Assembly: GCA_017629145.1 (NCBI GenBank)
Contig: JAGBXR010000034.1
Coordinates: 1 to 64,000, forward strand
Length of the DNA stretch: 64,000 nt
Reading direction: 5' to 3'
Source: Alistipes sp.
GTDB taxonomy: Bacteria; Bacteroidota; Bacteroidia; Bacteroidales; Rikenellaceae
Positions 1 through 8,980 of this stretch are shown one piece after another; position 1 is the first letter of the stretch, and every line of letters begins with the position of its first letter. Below the pieces are notes generated by a model. The model was not told the DNA's origin. It made no database searches and saw nothing but the letters and a program-made list of their open reading frames with translations. The position numbers were made by a program, and so were the translations under genes.

Positions 1-845
1 CCATAATAGCCCTGCGCAAAGGCACTGAATCGAGGCATTACTGATGCATCTAACGCCTTACGCTGTGCTACGAGCTTGTCGCTTTGAGCCTCAAACATCG
101 CAAGCTCTGGGCGTGCTGATGTGCGACTTGCTACATCGACCATCGCTGGGCGAGTGAGTGTTTCATCTGTGAGAGGCCGTCCGATAAACACCTCCAACAT
201 TCGGCGAAAACTTGCCCGCGATGCCACCACCTGACTGAGCGTCTGACGAGCAGTGAGTAACTCAGCCTCGATAGCATCGACATCAGATTGCATCGCTACA
301 CCATTTTTATAATAGGTACGCATACGATTTAGGTTCGCATCTAAAACTTCAATGAGTGTCTCAGTCTGTTCAACACGCTCGTCAAGCAAGAGAATGCCGA
401 AGTAGAGATTTTGAATACGAGATTGCAGGTCGTAGAGTGAAACATCCACTCGGCTACGCTGTTCGGCCGCCTCCGCCTCGGCAATTGCACGATTAGCCTT
501 TGACTGACCGCCGTCCCAAATATTTTGCGAAACATCGATAGCCACTTTGTACTGGTCTTTGCGAACGCCCGACATATCCAATCCACTGGCTGCAATCATC
601 GGATTGAAAGCCTCGGGATAGGTAGGTGTCGCCGATTGATAGGTGGCTTGCCCAGAGAATACCACCTGTGGAATCCACGCACGAGCAGCATTCGATATGT
701 TATACTGCTCCGTCTCCGCTATTAAGTCGTATTGCCTAATTTCGGGATAGTTTTCTCGTGCCAATTTGCAACACTCGTCAAGCGTTTGCGCCTGAGAGGT
801 GAGTACCGTTAGCATCATTAACGATAATAAAATAGACCGTTTCAT
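1..845 (-). CDS. TolC-family outer membrane efflux protein (C-terminus beyond window)
   Basis: About 281 N-terminal residues are visible and the gene continues past the left edge. Translation begins MKRSILLSLMMLTVLTSQAQ, a Sec signal peptide ending in a typical Bacteroidetes AQ site, followed by TLDECCKLARENYPEIRQYD, the usual opening of TolC/OEP proteins. Long helical stretches with regular Ala, Glu and Gln follow, and a second half-repeat starts near residue 230. The family forms trimeric outer membrane ducts for RND or ABC/MFP exporters. The start codon lies one base after the stop of the upstream TetR gene, so the two are co-transcribed. The adaptor and pump genes expected downstream lie outside the window. 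Confidence 0.9.
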   Translation of the reverse strand, partial: MKRSILLSLMMLTVLTSQAQTLDECCKLARENYPEIRQYDLIAETEQYNISNAARAWIPQVVFSGQATYQSATPTYPEAFNPMIAASGLDMSGVRKDQYKVAIDVSQNIWDGGQSKANRAIAEAEAAEQRSRVDVSLYDLQSRIQNLYFGILLLDERVEQTETLIEVLDANLNRMRTYYKNGVAMQSDVDAIEAELLTARQTLSQVVASRASFRRMLEVFIGRPLTDETLTRPAMVDVASRTSARPELAMFEAQSDKLVAQRKALDASVMPRFSAFAQGYY

Positions 846-846
846 A

Positions 847-1470
847 CTATTCTTTTTTGATTCTTCGCATAATAAGTTCTATATTTTCAGTCTTGCGTTG
901 AGCGAGCAGCATCTCTATTGATTGCCTGTTATCACTCAATAAGTTCTCTATCATATTTGCCATTAACGAAGGGAATATGTTAAGCGATAATACGGACTGA
1001 AACAACAGTAACACATTGAATGACTCAACCTCCCCTCTTGCAGCCGCCTCGTCAACCTCTCGTTGCAAAGAGTTGAAGAGGTGGAAGCAACTTGCAATCT
1101 TTGTCTTTAAGAGGTCGCATCTATTTTTATAGGGCAACACCTCATTTACTATGAATCGAGGTAGATCAGGATTGACTGCAACAAAATCAAAATGGACAGA
1201 TATTGCCTCTTCGATACGCTTAACCAAAGGAAGGTCGCCATTACCGAAAAGATGGGTTATCAAAGGAACTATCTCCGACATCTTTTTGTCGATGAAACGC
1301 TCAAATAGTTGCTCTTTGGTACGGAAATAATAATGCAACATTGCGTGTGTTACATCTGCCGCCTTGGCTATCGATGTGGTTCTTGCACCATTATACCCCT
1401 TTTCCAAGAACTCCTTTTCAGCCGCTTCAAGTATCTGTTGCTCTTTGCTTTGCACTGTTTGCTCATTCAT
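847..1470 (-). CDS. TetR/AcrR-family transcriptional regulator
   Basis: A 207-residue protein with an N-terminal TetR helix-turn-helix: helix 1 QQILEAAEKEFLEKGYNGAR (residues 11-30), then TTSIAKAADVTHAMLHYYFR (31-50), whose YYF motif is the family hallmark. The C-terminal two thirds is the variable ligand-binding and dimer domain. I chose the ATG at 1470 because the upstream in-frame sequence overlaps the likely operator and follows the promoter. It is the first gene of an operon with the TolC-like protein, so it probably represses its own efflux genes. Two adjacent dyads just upstream fit autoregulation. The ligand is unknown. Confidence 0.93.
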   Translation of the reverse strand: MNEQTVQSKEQQILEAAEKEFLEKGYNGARTTSIAKAADVTHAMLHYYFRTKEQLFERFIDKKMSEIVPLITHLFGNGDLPLVKRIEEAISVHFDFVAVNPDLPRFIVNEVLPYKNRCDLLKTKIASCFHLFNSLQREVDEAAARGEVESFNVLLLFQSVLSLNIFPSLMANMIENLLSDNRQSIEMLLAQRKTENIELIMRRIKKE

Positions 1471-1489
1471 TTTTTTGATGTTAATTTTG

Positions 1490-1522
1490 CGATTTAACAA
1501 AATCGTTTAACAAAACTGTTAA
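1490..1522. promoter_or_regulatory. Probable TetR operator (two adjacent dyads)
   Basis: Two perfect 6-bp inverted repeats lie side by side: CGATTT-aaca-AAATCG (1490-1505) and TTAACA-aaac-TGTTAA (1507-1522). Both have a 4-bp spacer and share the core TTTAACAAAA. They cover the predicted transcription start and leader of the TetR gene, the usual position for an autorepressor site. Binding by this TetR protein is inference. Confidence 0.6.
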
Positions 1523-1524
1523 TA

Positions 1525-1554
1525 CAAAGGTACGATTTATTTTTAATTCGCAAA
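1525..1554 (-). promoter_or_regulatory. Bacteroidetes-type promoter of the tetR-tolC operon
   Basis: Read on the minus strand, TACCTTTG (1532-1525) matches the -7 consensus TAnnTTTG, and TTTG (1554-1551) lies 18 bp upstream as the -33 element. Transcription would start near 1521, inside the operator dyads. Confidence 0.7.
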
Positions 1555-1578
1555 ATATAATCGTATAAATATACCCCA

Positions 1579-3066
1579 CTACTCTACCATCTTGCCATAT
1601 TTCTCCAATATCCACTCCCAAACCATATCCTTTTCTGGGTCATTTAGCTCGACCCACACATCCGGAGCAAGAGACTCCTCGTCGATAGCTTTATCGGGGC
1701 GTACGAAATGCTTATGGCTTACGGTTACCATTGTAGCCGTATTAGGCAGTGTGCAGTACAGTACATCACCATAGTGGCTTGGCTTGCCGCCCGATGACTC
1801 ACCGACGATTGTGCCAATACCGTTATCGCGTGCTAGTGTCAATAGAAGCGTTGAGCTACTAAATGAGTTCCTGCTTTGAATAAACACGACGTTGCCGTCG
1901 TAGATTTGCGCATCATCGAAGTTGAATATATGATTTTTGGGGTCTTGCGGTGCGGTGTAGTCTACAGCATAATTTTTACTATGGTCAAATCCCATATAAC
2001 CATACAATTTACCCATCTCGACAGGCTCTCCGTTTACGGTAAACTGTCGATAATATGGATAGAACGTGAACAACAACTCCGAGATTCTCACATCAACATC
2101 ATATCGTCTCATCTCTCTATGGGGGTATAGCCACGACAAGAGCACATCGCCAAGTTGACTATTACCGCCACCATTATACTGAAGATCAACAACAAGTGTA
2201 TTAATCTCCTTACGTTTCATTTCTGCCATCATCTCACCAACAAACTCGTCAAAACGCGCAAGTTGCGGATATTGCGGATATATAAGGCGATCGGCAAACT
2301 GGTTAAATTGCAGGTAGCATATGCTCTCCTCTTCAAACATTGTGTAGTCGAATAGCACGCCTCGCTGTGCTGTAACTCTATTGTCGCTCTTTTTCTGCAG
2401 CTGCGCGATTTTCAAATTAGCCTTATCCACTGGCTCGATTGCTGCGCTGCTTCCGTCAGCGAAGGTTATATGCATAACCTCACTACTCATACCCAGCAAC
2501 TCCCAGAACTGTGCGAACATCAGGTACTCCTTTATGCTATTTTCGTAGTTCGCACGATTGTCAGCGCTAACTAACGGACGCGCAAGTTTGAGTATCTCTT
2601 CGAATGGCTTACCATTTACGTTCTTTACCTCCTTGCCCAGCAACTCACCCTTGTCTCCAGGCGATATCTCGACAATGACAGGCGCATCGCCATTGATTTT
2701 AAACTTTACGGGATATATCTTCTCGAATGTCGTCCAATAAGGTACAGCCGTATGTCCATCGTTAAGCTGCGCCGCGATCTTTGCGATGTAGACCTTAAAA
2801 TCGGTATCCGAAGTTATTTTACCGCACTCCTTATACATCTTCTTGGTGCGCTTATCGAGTTGAGCCTGGCGTTTCGCATCTGAATAGTATGGATGTGTCG
2901 TCTTTAGCATATCGACATATAGAAGCAGATCCTTTTGAAAACTGTTACCCTCGGCATACTCGATAGAGGTTTCCACATTCACGTTGTGATACGTAGGGAG
3001 ATTCTGTCCAAGGCAGATGGTTGTCCCGAATATCAAGATTAACAATGTAAGGAGCGTACGTCGCAT
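1579..3066 (-). CDS. Secreted S41-family (C-terminal processing) peptidase
   Basis: A 495-residue exported protein with signal peptide MRRTLLTLLILIFGTTICLG. S41 features seen: LNDGHTAV (101-108, the conserved DGH turn before the core), a PDZ-like central region, LVVDLQYNGGGNS (291-303, the conserved DLRxNxGG strand), and NVVFIQSRNSFSSSTLL (392-408) with the candidate nucleophile serine in S401-S405. GESSGGKPSHYGD follows. The family cleaves protein C-termini in the periplasm or at the cell surface. It stands alone, with its own upstream region and the TetR gene ahead on the same strand. The substrate cannot be read from the sequence. Confidence 0.88.
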   Translation of the reverse strand: MRRTLLTLLILIFGTTICLGQNLPTYHNVNVETSIEYAEGNSFQKDLLLYVDMLKTTHPYYSDAKRQAQLDKRTKKMYKECGKITSDTDFKVYIAKIAAQLNDGHTAVPYWTTFEKIYPVKFKINGDAPVIVEISPGDKGELLGKEVKNVNGKPFEEILKLARPLVSADNRANYENSIKEYLMFAQFWELLGMSSEVMHITFADGSSAAIEPVDKANLKIAQLQKKSDNRVTAQRGVLFDYTMFEEESICYLQFNQFADRLIYPQYPQLARFDEFVGEMMAEMKRKEINTLVVDLQYNGGGNSQLGDVLLSWLYPHREMRRYDVDVRISELLFTFYPYYRQFTVNGEPVEMGKLYGYMGFDHSKNYAVDYTAPQDPKNHIFNFDDAQIYDGNVVFIQSRNSFSSSTLLLTLARDNGIGTIVGESSGGKPSHYGDVLYCTLPNTATMVTVSHKHFVRPDKAIDEESLAPDVWVELNDPEKDMVWEWILEKYGKMVE

Positions 3067-3171
3067 AATATCGTGGTTTTAGATTTTTCGTAAAGTTACA
3101 AAATCTTTCAGCGATATCATAATAATCGCCTAAAAAAAGGTCTATAGCATACATTATTTCAAAAAAGTATG

Positions 3172-3179
3172 TATCTTTG
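3172..3179 (+). promoter_or_regulatory. -7 element of the PagL-like gene
   Basis: TATCTTTG matches TAnnTTTG exactly, about 50 bp before the ATG at 3229. The leader also contains a short hairpin (CTGCCT-tt-AGGCAG, about 3197-3210). The -33 element is weak. Confidence 0.6.
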
Positions 3180-3228
3180 CGCTTCAATTTTAAAACCTGC
3201 CTTTAGGCAGAAGTAAAACCCAAACATT

Positions 3229-4476
3229 ATGAAGCGATTTACGACATTCGCATTTGCAGTTATAGCTCTCATCTTCGCCGCAACCACAACGGCGAGTGCG
3301 CAGGGCGTACGTAGCTCCGACCTCTCGTTTATGGCGCAGGGTTGGTATGGTTTCGATATCGAGAAGAGCCGTCCGAACCTCACCTCATATGGTTATATGA
3401 ACTACGAGGCAGCAGTAGGTATTCAGACAAATCCAGAAAACCGTAATCCATATGCCGAGGCATTCGGATTCCCAATGATCAACATCGGTTTTTCGCTTTC
3501 TCGTACCAGCAATTTCAAGTTTAGCGATACAACAAAATTCCCCGATCTCTACACGCTTTATGGTTCGTTTGAGCGTTCTATTCTCAAGAAGCGTTTGGTG
3601 TCAGCTGGTTATCTTCTTGACTTCGGTATTACCTACAACCCAGGACGCTACGACCCCGTAAACAATCCTGGCAACAACTGGCTCAGCTCGCCAATTATGG
3701 CATACTTTGGTGCTGGTGTATTTGCCAAGATGCATATCGGCAAGCGCTGGGAGGCAGGTGTAAACGTTATGTTCCGCCACTTCTCGAATGGTCGTCTTGA
3801 CCTCCCTAACGAGGCACTCAATGGTGTAGGTGCAGGCTTATTTGTTCGCTACCGTATGTCGGACTACGAGTATGAGAAGTATACACAGAAGTATAACTTC
3901 GAGCGCAATTGGGACAAAGGTATGCAGTATATGATTGTTCTTGGTGGTGGTGTACACACCTGTATGGCCGAGTGGAACGCCTACGTAGAGAGCGAGCCAG
4001 ACCCAGTGAAGAAGGCTGAGGCAGCAGCCCAGCTCAAGGCTCACCCCAAGTTCTCGCTCAGCTTTGATGCAATCTATCGATACTCGATGCGCTACGCAAC
4101 AGGTATCGGTCTTGACCTCTTCTACTCGACCAATATGGATGCCTTGGAGAAGAGCGACCGCGTATTCTATGGCGACGAGGCTGTGGACAATTGCCCAGGT
4201 TACTTCCCTCTATCAGTCGGTATTGCAGTGGTACAGGAGGTGTATTGGGGAAACTTTGCAGTGCACGTAGCCGTTGGTGCTTACCCATACCGCCACAAGG
4301 GTGTGAACGGTGAGTTGGCCAAGGAGGCTGGCGACCGTGAGCGAGGATGGCACTACGAGAAGGCCGGTTTCCGATACTACTTCCCCAAGCTCGGCGATAT
4401 GTTCGTAGGCTTTGCAATCAAGTCACACAGCATCAAAGCCGAATATCTAGAGTTCTCGCTTGGTGTGAGAATCTAA
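3229..4476 (+). CDS. PagL-like acyloxyacyl hydrolase / lipid A deacylase family outer membrane protein
   Basis: A 415-residue protein with signal peptide MKRFTTFAFAVIALIFAATTTASAQ, alternating beta-barrel-like strands and a C-terminal aromatic-rich strand ending LEFSLGVRI. The motif FRHFSNGRLDLPNEALNGVG (182-201) closely resembles the PagL active-site segment HxSNxxxxxPN, giving H184 and S186 as candidate catalytic residues. By my recall of PagL, the acidic residue sits 12 positions after the serine. Here that position is Asn198, with Glu195 nearby, so the triad is not cleanly conserved. Known family members remove 3-O acyl chains from lipid A. At about 400 residues it is longer than PagL (about 170), as is usual for Bacteroidetes homologues. 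Activity is inferred. Confidence 0.75.
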   Translation: MKRFTTFAFAVIALIFAATTTASAQGVRSSDLSFMAQGWYGFDIEKSRPNLTSYGYMNYEAAVGIQTNPENRNPYAEAFGFPMINIGFSLSRTSNFKFSDTTKFPDLYTLYGSFERSILKKRLVSAGYLLDFGITYNPGRYDPVNNPGNNWLSSPIMAYFGAGVFAKMHIGKRWEAGVNVMFRHFSNGRLDLPNEALNGVGAGLFVRYRMSDYEYEKYTQKYNFERNWDKGMQYMIVLGGGVHTCMAEWNAYVESEPDPVKKAEAAAQLKAHPKFSLSFDAIYRYSMRYATGIGLDLFYSTNMDALEKSDRVFYGDEAVDNCPGYFPLSVGIAVVQEVYWGNFAVHVAVGAYPYRHKGVNGELAKEAGDRERGWHYEKAGFRYYFPKLGDMFVGFAIKSHSIKAEYLEFSLGVRI

Positions 4477-4490
4477 TAATAAATGATACT

Positions 4491-4526
4491 AAAAGAGCCA
4501 AACGCAACGCTGCGTTTGGCTCTTTT
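4491..4526. terminator. Bidirectional intrinsic terminator between convergent genes
   Basis: A perfect 16-bp stem (AAAAGAGCCAAACGCA against TGCGTTTGGCTCTTTT) with a 4-base loop and A/T tails on both sides. It serves the PagL-like gene (+) and the patatin gene (-). Confidence 0.92.
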
Positions 4527-4544
4527 AGGTTTTTAAGCTCAAGC

Positions 4545-6923
4545 CTAGAAATAGTGTCCGAGGCTGAGGTATAGATGAACATTGTGCGATATGCTCGACG
4601 TGCTGATATCGAAGCTCACAGGGCCAATCTTTGTATCTATAGAGTAGCGAATACCTGCGCCCCACCAGTTTGATGCGTTGTAGTCGTACATATCTGGCCA
4701 CACAAGTTCGGACTGCTGCTTGAAGAAGTTGCGCAAATCGATACTCGAGCGTCCGTAGTTGAACATCGCCGTGAGGTAATGGCTTCTAAAGAGGCGCACT
4801 CGGAAGTCGGCTCTCAAGATAGCTACGTTATTGAAGGCAAACGATGGCTTATTAAGACCTATGAATGGCAACTGCTGGTCGATATATCGACCCATCTCTG
4901 CACCACCCACATAGTTGTTCATACAAGGATACATTGGTACTGGGCCCTTGAACAACGGATTCCATCCCTCGCCAGCACCATTGACAGCACCCTTGCCGAA
5001 GAGCATACTTGCGTAGATTTGCGGAATGATGACAAAGCGTTTCTCGACAACGGGGATATAGCTTTCGAAGCCGACAATGATAGAACCGAACTTGAGGCTC
5101 TCGATGCTGTTAGACGTGAAGATTCTATCTCTCCAGGTAAAATCGATGCTACCCTTCACACCGCGCGTTGGGAAGCGATTCTGGTTTAGGTTATCGAAGT
5201 GTAGATAGGCAAATGCACCGAGCGTATTTACCGACTTGTAGTCCTGATCCAGCGCATCGCTTAAGGCGTACATCACCTTTCGATTTTTGAGCATCTCGGT
5301 TTCGAAACCAAATCCGATACTAAAGGTGCGCGAATAGTTCTCCGAGAGATACAATCTGAACTTATGCTGCAAGAACTTATGATTCATCTGCAGTGCATCC
5401 ATATCATAGATATCGAGCTCCGAGTTACGGAAATGGTAGGCGAAGTTGATTCTCGGATATAGAAGGTTACCATACGACAGATTCAACTTAAGCCACTGGT
5501 TACCGCCCACCTTGGCCATAATATCGCCCTTGAAGCCACTAATACGATTACTGTTGTAGCCAGCGTGGAGCAACAACGATAGCATATCCTGGGTATCGAA
5601 TCTTATGCCCAGACCGATATCGTGTGCAGGCTTTGCGACGAAGTTAAATCGCAGGATGTAACCGCCTGCCACTGAAGCATCCTCGTGGAGCGTATAGGTG
5701 ATGCTATCGTACGCACCTGTACCATAGTATATCGACACCGACTTATCGATATCGCTCTTACACACCATATCTCCGTTTTTTACGGTACACGCACGACGTA
5801 CCCACTTATCGACACCCTTTTCAACACCGTTGAACTCGATGCCCGTTACGAGAACCTTATTGTTGATGATGTTGATAGCTCGCTTCTTCGTTTTGTTAGT
5901 TGCAGGCTCTGCCTCACCACCCGCATAGATCTTCTCTTTGAGCGCCTCAAAGTTCTCCGCCTGGGCGGTTGCCGCCTCGTAGCCACTCTGCGTCACGCGC
6001 GCAACGCTCTCGGCATTGAAGCTCAACATACCTACACCCTTCAAGTCGGGACTGATAAAGATATCGCAGAGTTCGTGATACTTGCTGAAATCCTTATCCG
6101 TAATTATCTCCTTGAGCTGCTTAACCTGGGTTAATATCGACGTCAGCTTCTTGGGATTTGTCTCCAGGCCAGGCGACATACTCACACCGATGATATAATC
6201 AGCACCCATTGCACGACACTGCTCCGCAGGGAAGTTGCTGACCAGACCACCATCGACATATAGAGTATCGTTTATTCGGATTGGGTCGAACAGAATGGGG
6301 ATGGCCATCGATGCTCGCATCGCCTTTGTAAATTCACCCTTGTTGAGAACATCGGCCTCGCCATTTAACATATTCGTAGCGATACAAATGTACGGAATAG
6401 GCAACTCATCGAAGGATATAGGGTCGGAATAACCCACAGCCAACGAGTTGAATAGGTTTATAAGATTATCGCCAGAGACGATACCCTGTGGCAAAGAGTT
6501 TCTGAAGGATTTAGACTGTAGTTCCTTCTCGTCAGGCTTCACCGAGAAAGGTATGGTGATAATTTGCGTACTCTTCTCGCGCTTCTCGCTGAACGATATA
6601 CTCTTTCGATCGACATTGTTACTAATGAGTCTATCCCAGTCGAGGCTTGCCAAAAGTTCGAGAATCTCGTCCGACGAATAGCCCAGAGCGTACAATCCGC
6701 CGACAATAGAGCCCATACTCGTACCAGCAATATAGTCGATAGGTATACCTGCCTCCTCGATATATTTGAGCACACCGATATGTGCTGCACCTTTGGCTCC
6801 ACCACCCGACAAAACAAGACCTACTTTAGGGCGCGTAGACTCTGCTACGGGCTTTTGAGCCGAGGCTCCGAATGCGATAAGCAGCAACAATATGAGGGAT
6901 GCGCTCTTCAAAAATCTCATCAT
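4545..6923 (-). CDS. Patatin-like phospholipase fused to an outer membrane beta-barrel
   Basis: A 792-residue protein with signal peptide MMRFLKSASLILLLLIAFG. The patatin domain (about 32-330) shows the oxyanion loop GGGAKG (G40-G45), the nucleophile elbow GTSMG (S69) and a DGG motif in YVDGGLVSNFP for the Ser-Asp dyad. After a POTRA-like region (VTGIEFNGVEKGVDKWV), the C-terminal half is a Omp85/BamA-like barrel ending in YLSLGHYF. The family is RssA/PlpD-like: a surface or secreted lipase carried by its own barrel. I chose the ATG at 6923 because the -7 element at 6963-6970 lies inside a longer in-frame extension. Convergent with the PagL-like gene, so two lipid-modifying envelope proteins sit together. 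Confidence 0.9.
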   Translation of the reverse strand: MMRFLKSASLILLLLIAFGASAQKPVAESTRPKVGLVLSGGGAKGAAHIGVLKYIEEAGIPIDYIAGTSMGSIVGGLYALGYSSDEILELLASLDWDRLISNNVDRKSISFSEKREKSTQIITIPFSVKPDEKELQSKSFRNSLPQGIVSGDNLINLFNSLAVGYSDPISFDELPIPYICIATNMLNGEADVLNKGEFTKAMRASMAIPILFDPIRINDTLYVDGGLVSNFPAEQCRAMGADYIIGVSMSPGLETNPKKLTSILTQVKQLKEIITDKDFSKYHELCDIFISPDLKGVGMLSFNAESVARVTQSGYEAATAQAENFEALKEKIYAGGEAEPATNKTKKRAINIINNKVLVTGIEFNGVEKGVDKWVRRACTVKNGDMVCKSDIDKSVSIYYGTGAYDSITYTLHEDASVAGGYILRFNFVAKPAHDIGLGIRFDTQDMLSLLLHAGYNSNRISGFKGDIMAKVGGNQWLKLNLSYGNLLYPRINFAYHFRNSELDIYDMDALQMNHKFLQHKFRLYLSENYSRTFSIGFGFETEMLKNRKVMYALSDALDQDYKSVNTLGAFAYLHFDNLNQNRFPTRGVKGSIDFTWRDRIFTSNSIESLKFGSIIVGFESYIPVVEKRFVIIPQIYASMLFGKGAVNGAGEGWNPLFKGPVPMYPCMNNYVGGAEMGRYIDQQLPFIGLNKPSFAFNNVAILRADFRVRLFRSHYLTAMFNYGRSSIDLRNFFKQQSELVWPDMYDYNASNWWGAGIRYSIDTKIGPVSFDISTSSISHNVHLYLSLGHYF

Positions 6924-6962
6924 AACTATAGAAATAGAATCATTCAAAAATCTTAAATTGTT

Positions 6963-6994
6963 CAAATTTAGCGAATAAAACGATAATATGCAAG
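6963..6994 (-). promoter_or_regulatory. Promoter of the patatin/barrel gene
   Basis: Minus-strand TAAATTTG (6970-6963) is a perfect -7 box, with CTTG (6994-6991) about 20 bp upstream as an imperfect -33. It decides the start at 6923. Confidence 0.65.
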
Positions 6995-7027
6995 ACATCC
7001 GTGAACTTTTAGCACATTAAGCTCCCC

Positions 7028-7071
7028 CAAAAGAGCAGAGCAGGAACCTGCACACAGCAAGACTCCTGCTC
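7028..7071 (-). terminator. Intrinsic terminator of the BACON lipoprotein gene
   Basis: Stem GAGCAGGA/TCCTGCTC (7038-7045 with 7064-7071), followed on the minus strand by CTCTTTT. Confidence 0.75.
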
Positions 7072-7096
7072 CACAATATTCTTATACGACTGACGA

Positions 7097-8278
7097 TTAG
7101 TCGAAATCAGCCTCAACTTTAAGCGCACCGTTGTATGTAACAACGTGCTGAACGCCCTGAATATATGTTGTAAGCGTTGCATTATCCTCGGTCACCACAA
7201 GAGTAGTTCCTGTAGCAAACGGACTCTGAATAGTTGCACCTACACCCGAGCTATTCATAACCAGGTATTGAGAATCTTCGTTTCCGATTGTCCACTCTGC
7301 CAAAGTATCCTCTGCATCGAAGGTATATGTTCCAGCAGGAACGGTTACCATACCATCGGCATCAACAATACCCTCGACACTAAACAAATCGAGCTTATAG
7401 TATGTTGCGTTAGCCTTTGGTGTATCGTTAGCACCCAAGCCGAGATCCGAGAGATATACTCCATACTCCCAAGAGCCCTTTGAGCAAGCTCCCAAGCAGT
7501 AACCACCACACTCTTTAGCCTCGAAATTTACACTCTCGGCAAGCATATTGTTAATCTTGCCGTTGAATGCAGCGTGGAAGCGATTGCCCTTGACATCCTC
7601 AAATACAACGTCAATATGATAGTTGTTAACATCGCCCTCGACAACAGCCGTAACATTACCGCCACCAAAAGCATACTTCTCGGCAGCGCTTACCATAAAC
7701 TCACACTCTTCGCCAATGATGGTACCATTGTCTGTGGTATAAGTACCCGCAGAAAGCACTGTCTCGCCCTCGTCGCATACAAACACAAGGCTAACACCCA
7801 TTGTTTGCACCTCATTTGCTAACACTACAACCACATAATTCTCTGGGAAATTAAACATCTGCGATGATACACGCGTACCGACAGCGAGCGTTAGATCGTA
7901 AAGATACTCACTGGTATTAACCTCCTCGGCCTGCTTAACGGTAACCTCGAATGAGCTAGTCTGGTATGACACAACTATCTTGGCCTCGCGCTGGCCTGCA
8001 GCATTTGGATTAACCGTAAAGGTAATATTCTCCGCAACGGTAAGATCCTTAATCCACTTTGCATTGCACTCTGCCTTAACTGCAACGCCCTCGACAGCAT
8101 TCTCGAGTGTGTAGGTAATAACACCATCACCACCATCGGCCGTAAACTCCATTGTGCTGTTGGATGTAAGAGTTAAAACCGGATCCTGCGAAACGATTGG
8201 CTCATCGTTATTTTTGCTACAACTAACAGACACCAAGGTCAACGCAAGCAACAGACTGAATAAATTTCTTAATTTCAT
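7097..8278 (-). CDS. BACON-domain lipoprotein
   Basis: A 393-residue protein starting MKLRNLFSLLLALTLVSVSC, a lipoprotein signal with the lipidated Cys at residue 20. An Ig-like BACON domain (about 34-118) reads LTLTSNSTMEFTADGGDGVI, then CNAKWIKDLTVAENITFTVN and REAKIVVSYQTSSFEVTVKQ. The rest (120-393) is beta-rich and repetitive in style (two TYTTDNG/AGTYTFDAED-type strands), without a catalytic motif I recognise. BACON domains are common in Bacteroidetes surface proteins and are often linked to glycan or mucin binding. Binding here is inference. It is a single-gene unit with its own promoter and terminator. Confidence 0.85.
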   Translation of the reverse strand: MKLRNLFSLLLALTLVSVSCSKNNDEPIVSQDPVLTLTSNSTMEFTADGGDGVITYTLENAVEGVAVKAECNAKWIKDLTVAENITFTVNPNAAGQREAKIVVSYQTSSFEVTVKQAEEVNTSEYLYDLTLAVGTRVSSQMFNFPENYVVVVLANEVQTMGVSLVFVCDEGETVLSAGTYTTDNGTIIGEECEFMVSAAEKYAFGGGNVTAVVEGDVNNYHIDVVFEDVKGNRFHAAFNGKINNMLAESVNFEAKECGGYCLGACSKGSWEYGVYLSDLGLGANDTPKANATYYKLDLFSVEGIVDADGMVTVPAGTYTFDAEDTLAEWTIGNEDSQYLVMNSSGVGATIQSPFATGTTLVVTEDNATLTTYIQGVQHVVTYNGALKVEADFD

Positions 8279-8317
8279 AGTTGTGTATCAATAAATCATA
8301 AATAAAATAATGTATCA

Positions 8318-8325
8318 CAAATATA
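8318..8325 (-). promoter_or_regulatory. -7 element of the BACON lipoprotein gene
   Basis: Minus-strand TATATTTG matches TAnnTTTG, about 40 bp before the ATG at 8278. No clear -33 TTTG at the right distance. Confidence 0.5.
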
Positions 8326-8441
8326 TGAAAATTTACCAAAATATACACACTTTTGGATAGTTTTTTCGGACTTTCCTCCCAATTTAGACCAAATTATTTC
8401 ACCGAGTTCTGCTCTATTATTGCAGAAATAAAAATTTATCT

Positions 8442-8449
8442 TAAATTTG
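8442..8449 (+). promoter_or_regulatory. -7 element of the DUF4252-like gene
   Basis: TAAATTTG matches TAnnTTTG, about 45 bp before the ATG at 8494. Confidence 0.55.
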
Positions 8450-8493
8450 CCAGACCATAATAAAATTAGTTTATAAAAAACGTATTGAACCAT

Positions 8494-8967
8494 ATGAAAC
8501 ATTTCAGATTAAAGGCTATACTGCTGGCTATGTTGCTTCTTTTCACCAATGCAGACCTCTATGCGCATACTCCATCAGAGGTCGAAAACAAGGTGCGTAA
8601 GATTTGCGAGAAGTATGAGGATACGAAAGGTGTTGACGCAATGATAATTGTCAAGGGTGAGGGCCTCGAGTTCTTCAAGATGATGATGCGAAAGGAGTTC
8701 GGCAAAACATTTATGAAGGGCGTAGAATGCATTGGCTTCATCGAGTACGGCAAGGCATCGAGCCAGGTAGCAGACGCATTGAAAAAGGAGCTGGAGCCCT
8801 GCTACGCAATGCTCGAAGAGATAGACCTAACAGATGCAAAGGAGATTGATGACACGAGCCATATAAAATGCTATATAAAGAGGCTCGATTCCACTAAACT
8901 ATCAGACTTTATGTTGGTAATGGAGGATACTGTCACTTATATGAGTGGCGAGATAACTATGGAATAG
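8494..8967 (+). CDS. Small secreted protein, DUF4252-like
   Basis: A 157-residue protein starting MKHFRLKAILLAMLLLFTNA, a signal peptide. The mature part begins near HTPSEVENKVRKICEKYEDT. The layout KYEDTKGVDAMIIVKGEGL, then FFKMMMRKEFGKTFMKGVEC, then a C-terminal LSDFMLVMEDTVTYMSGEI, resembles Bacteroidetes DUF4252 proteins of similar length, which carry a VTSVYISKAM-type strand after the KY motif. I have no profile score. An in-frame TTG at 8485 is possible, but the ATG fits the signal peptide better. The function of the family is unknown. It is a single-gene unit between a promoter and a strong terminator. Confidence 0.7.
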   Translation: MKHFRLKAILLAMLLLFTNADLYAHTPSEVENKVRKICEKYEDTKGVDAMIIVKGEGLEFFKMMMRKEFGKTFMKGVECIGFIEYGKASSQVADALKKELEPCYAMLEEIDLTDAKEIDDTSHIKCYIKRLDSTKLSDFMLVMEDTVTYMSGEITME

Positions 8968-8980
8968 CAGGCAAACAACA

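Noticed and set aside
8296-8502. 68-codon minus-strand frame upstream of the DUF4252-like gene
   Set aside because: It lies across a plus-strand promoter in AT-rich intergenic DNA and has no domain.
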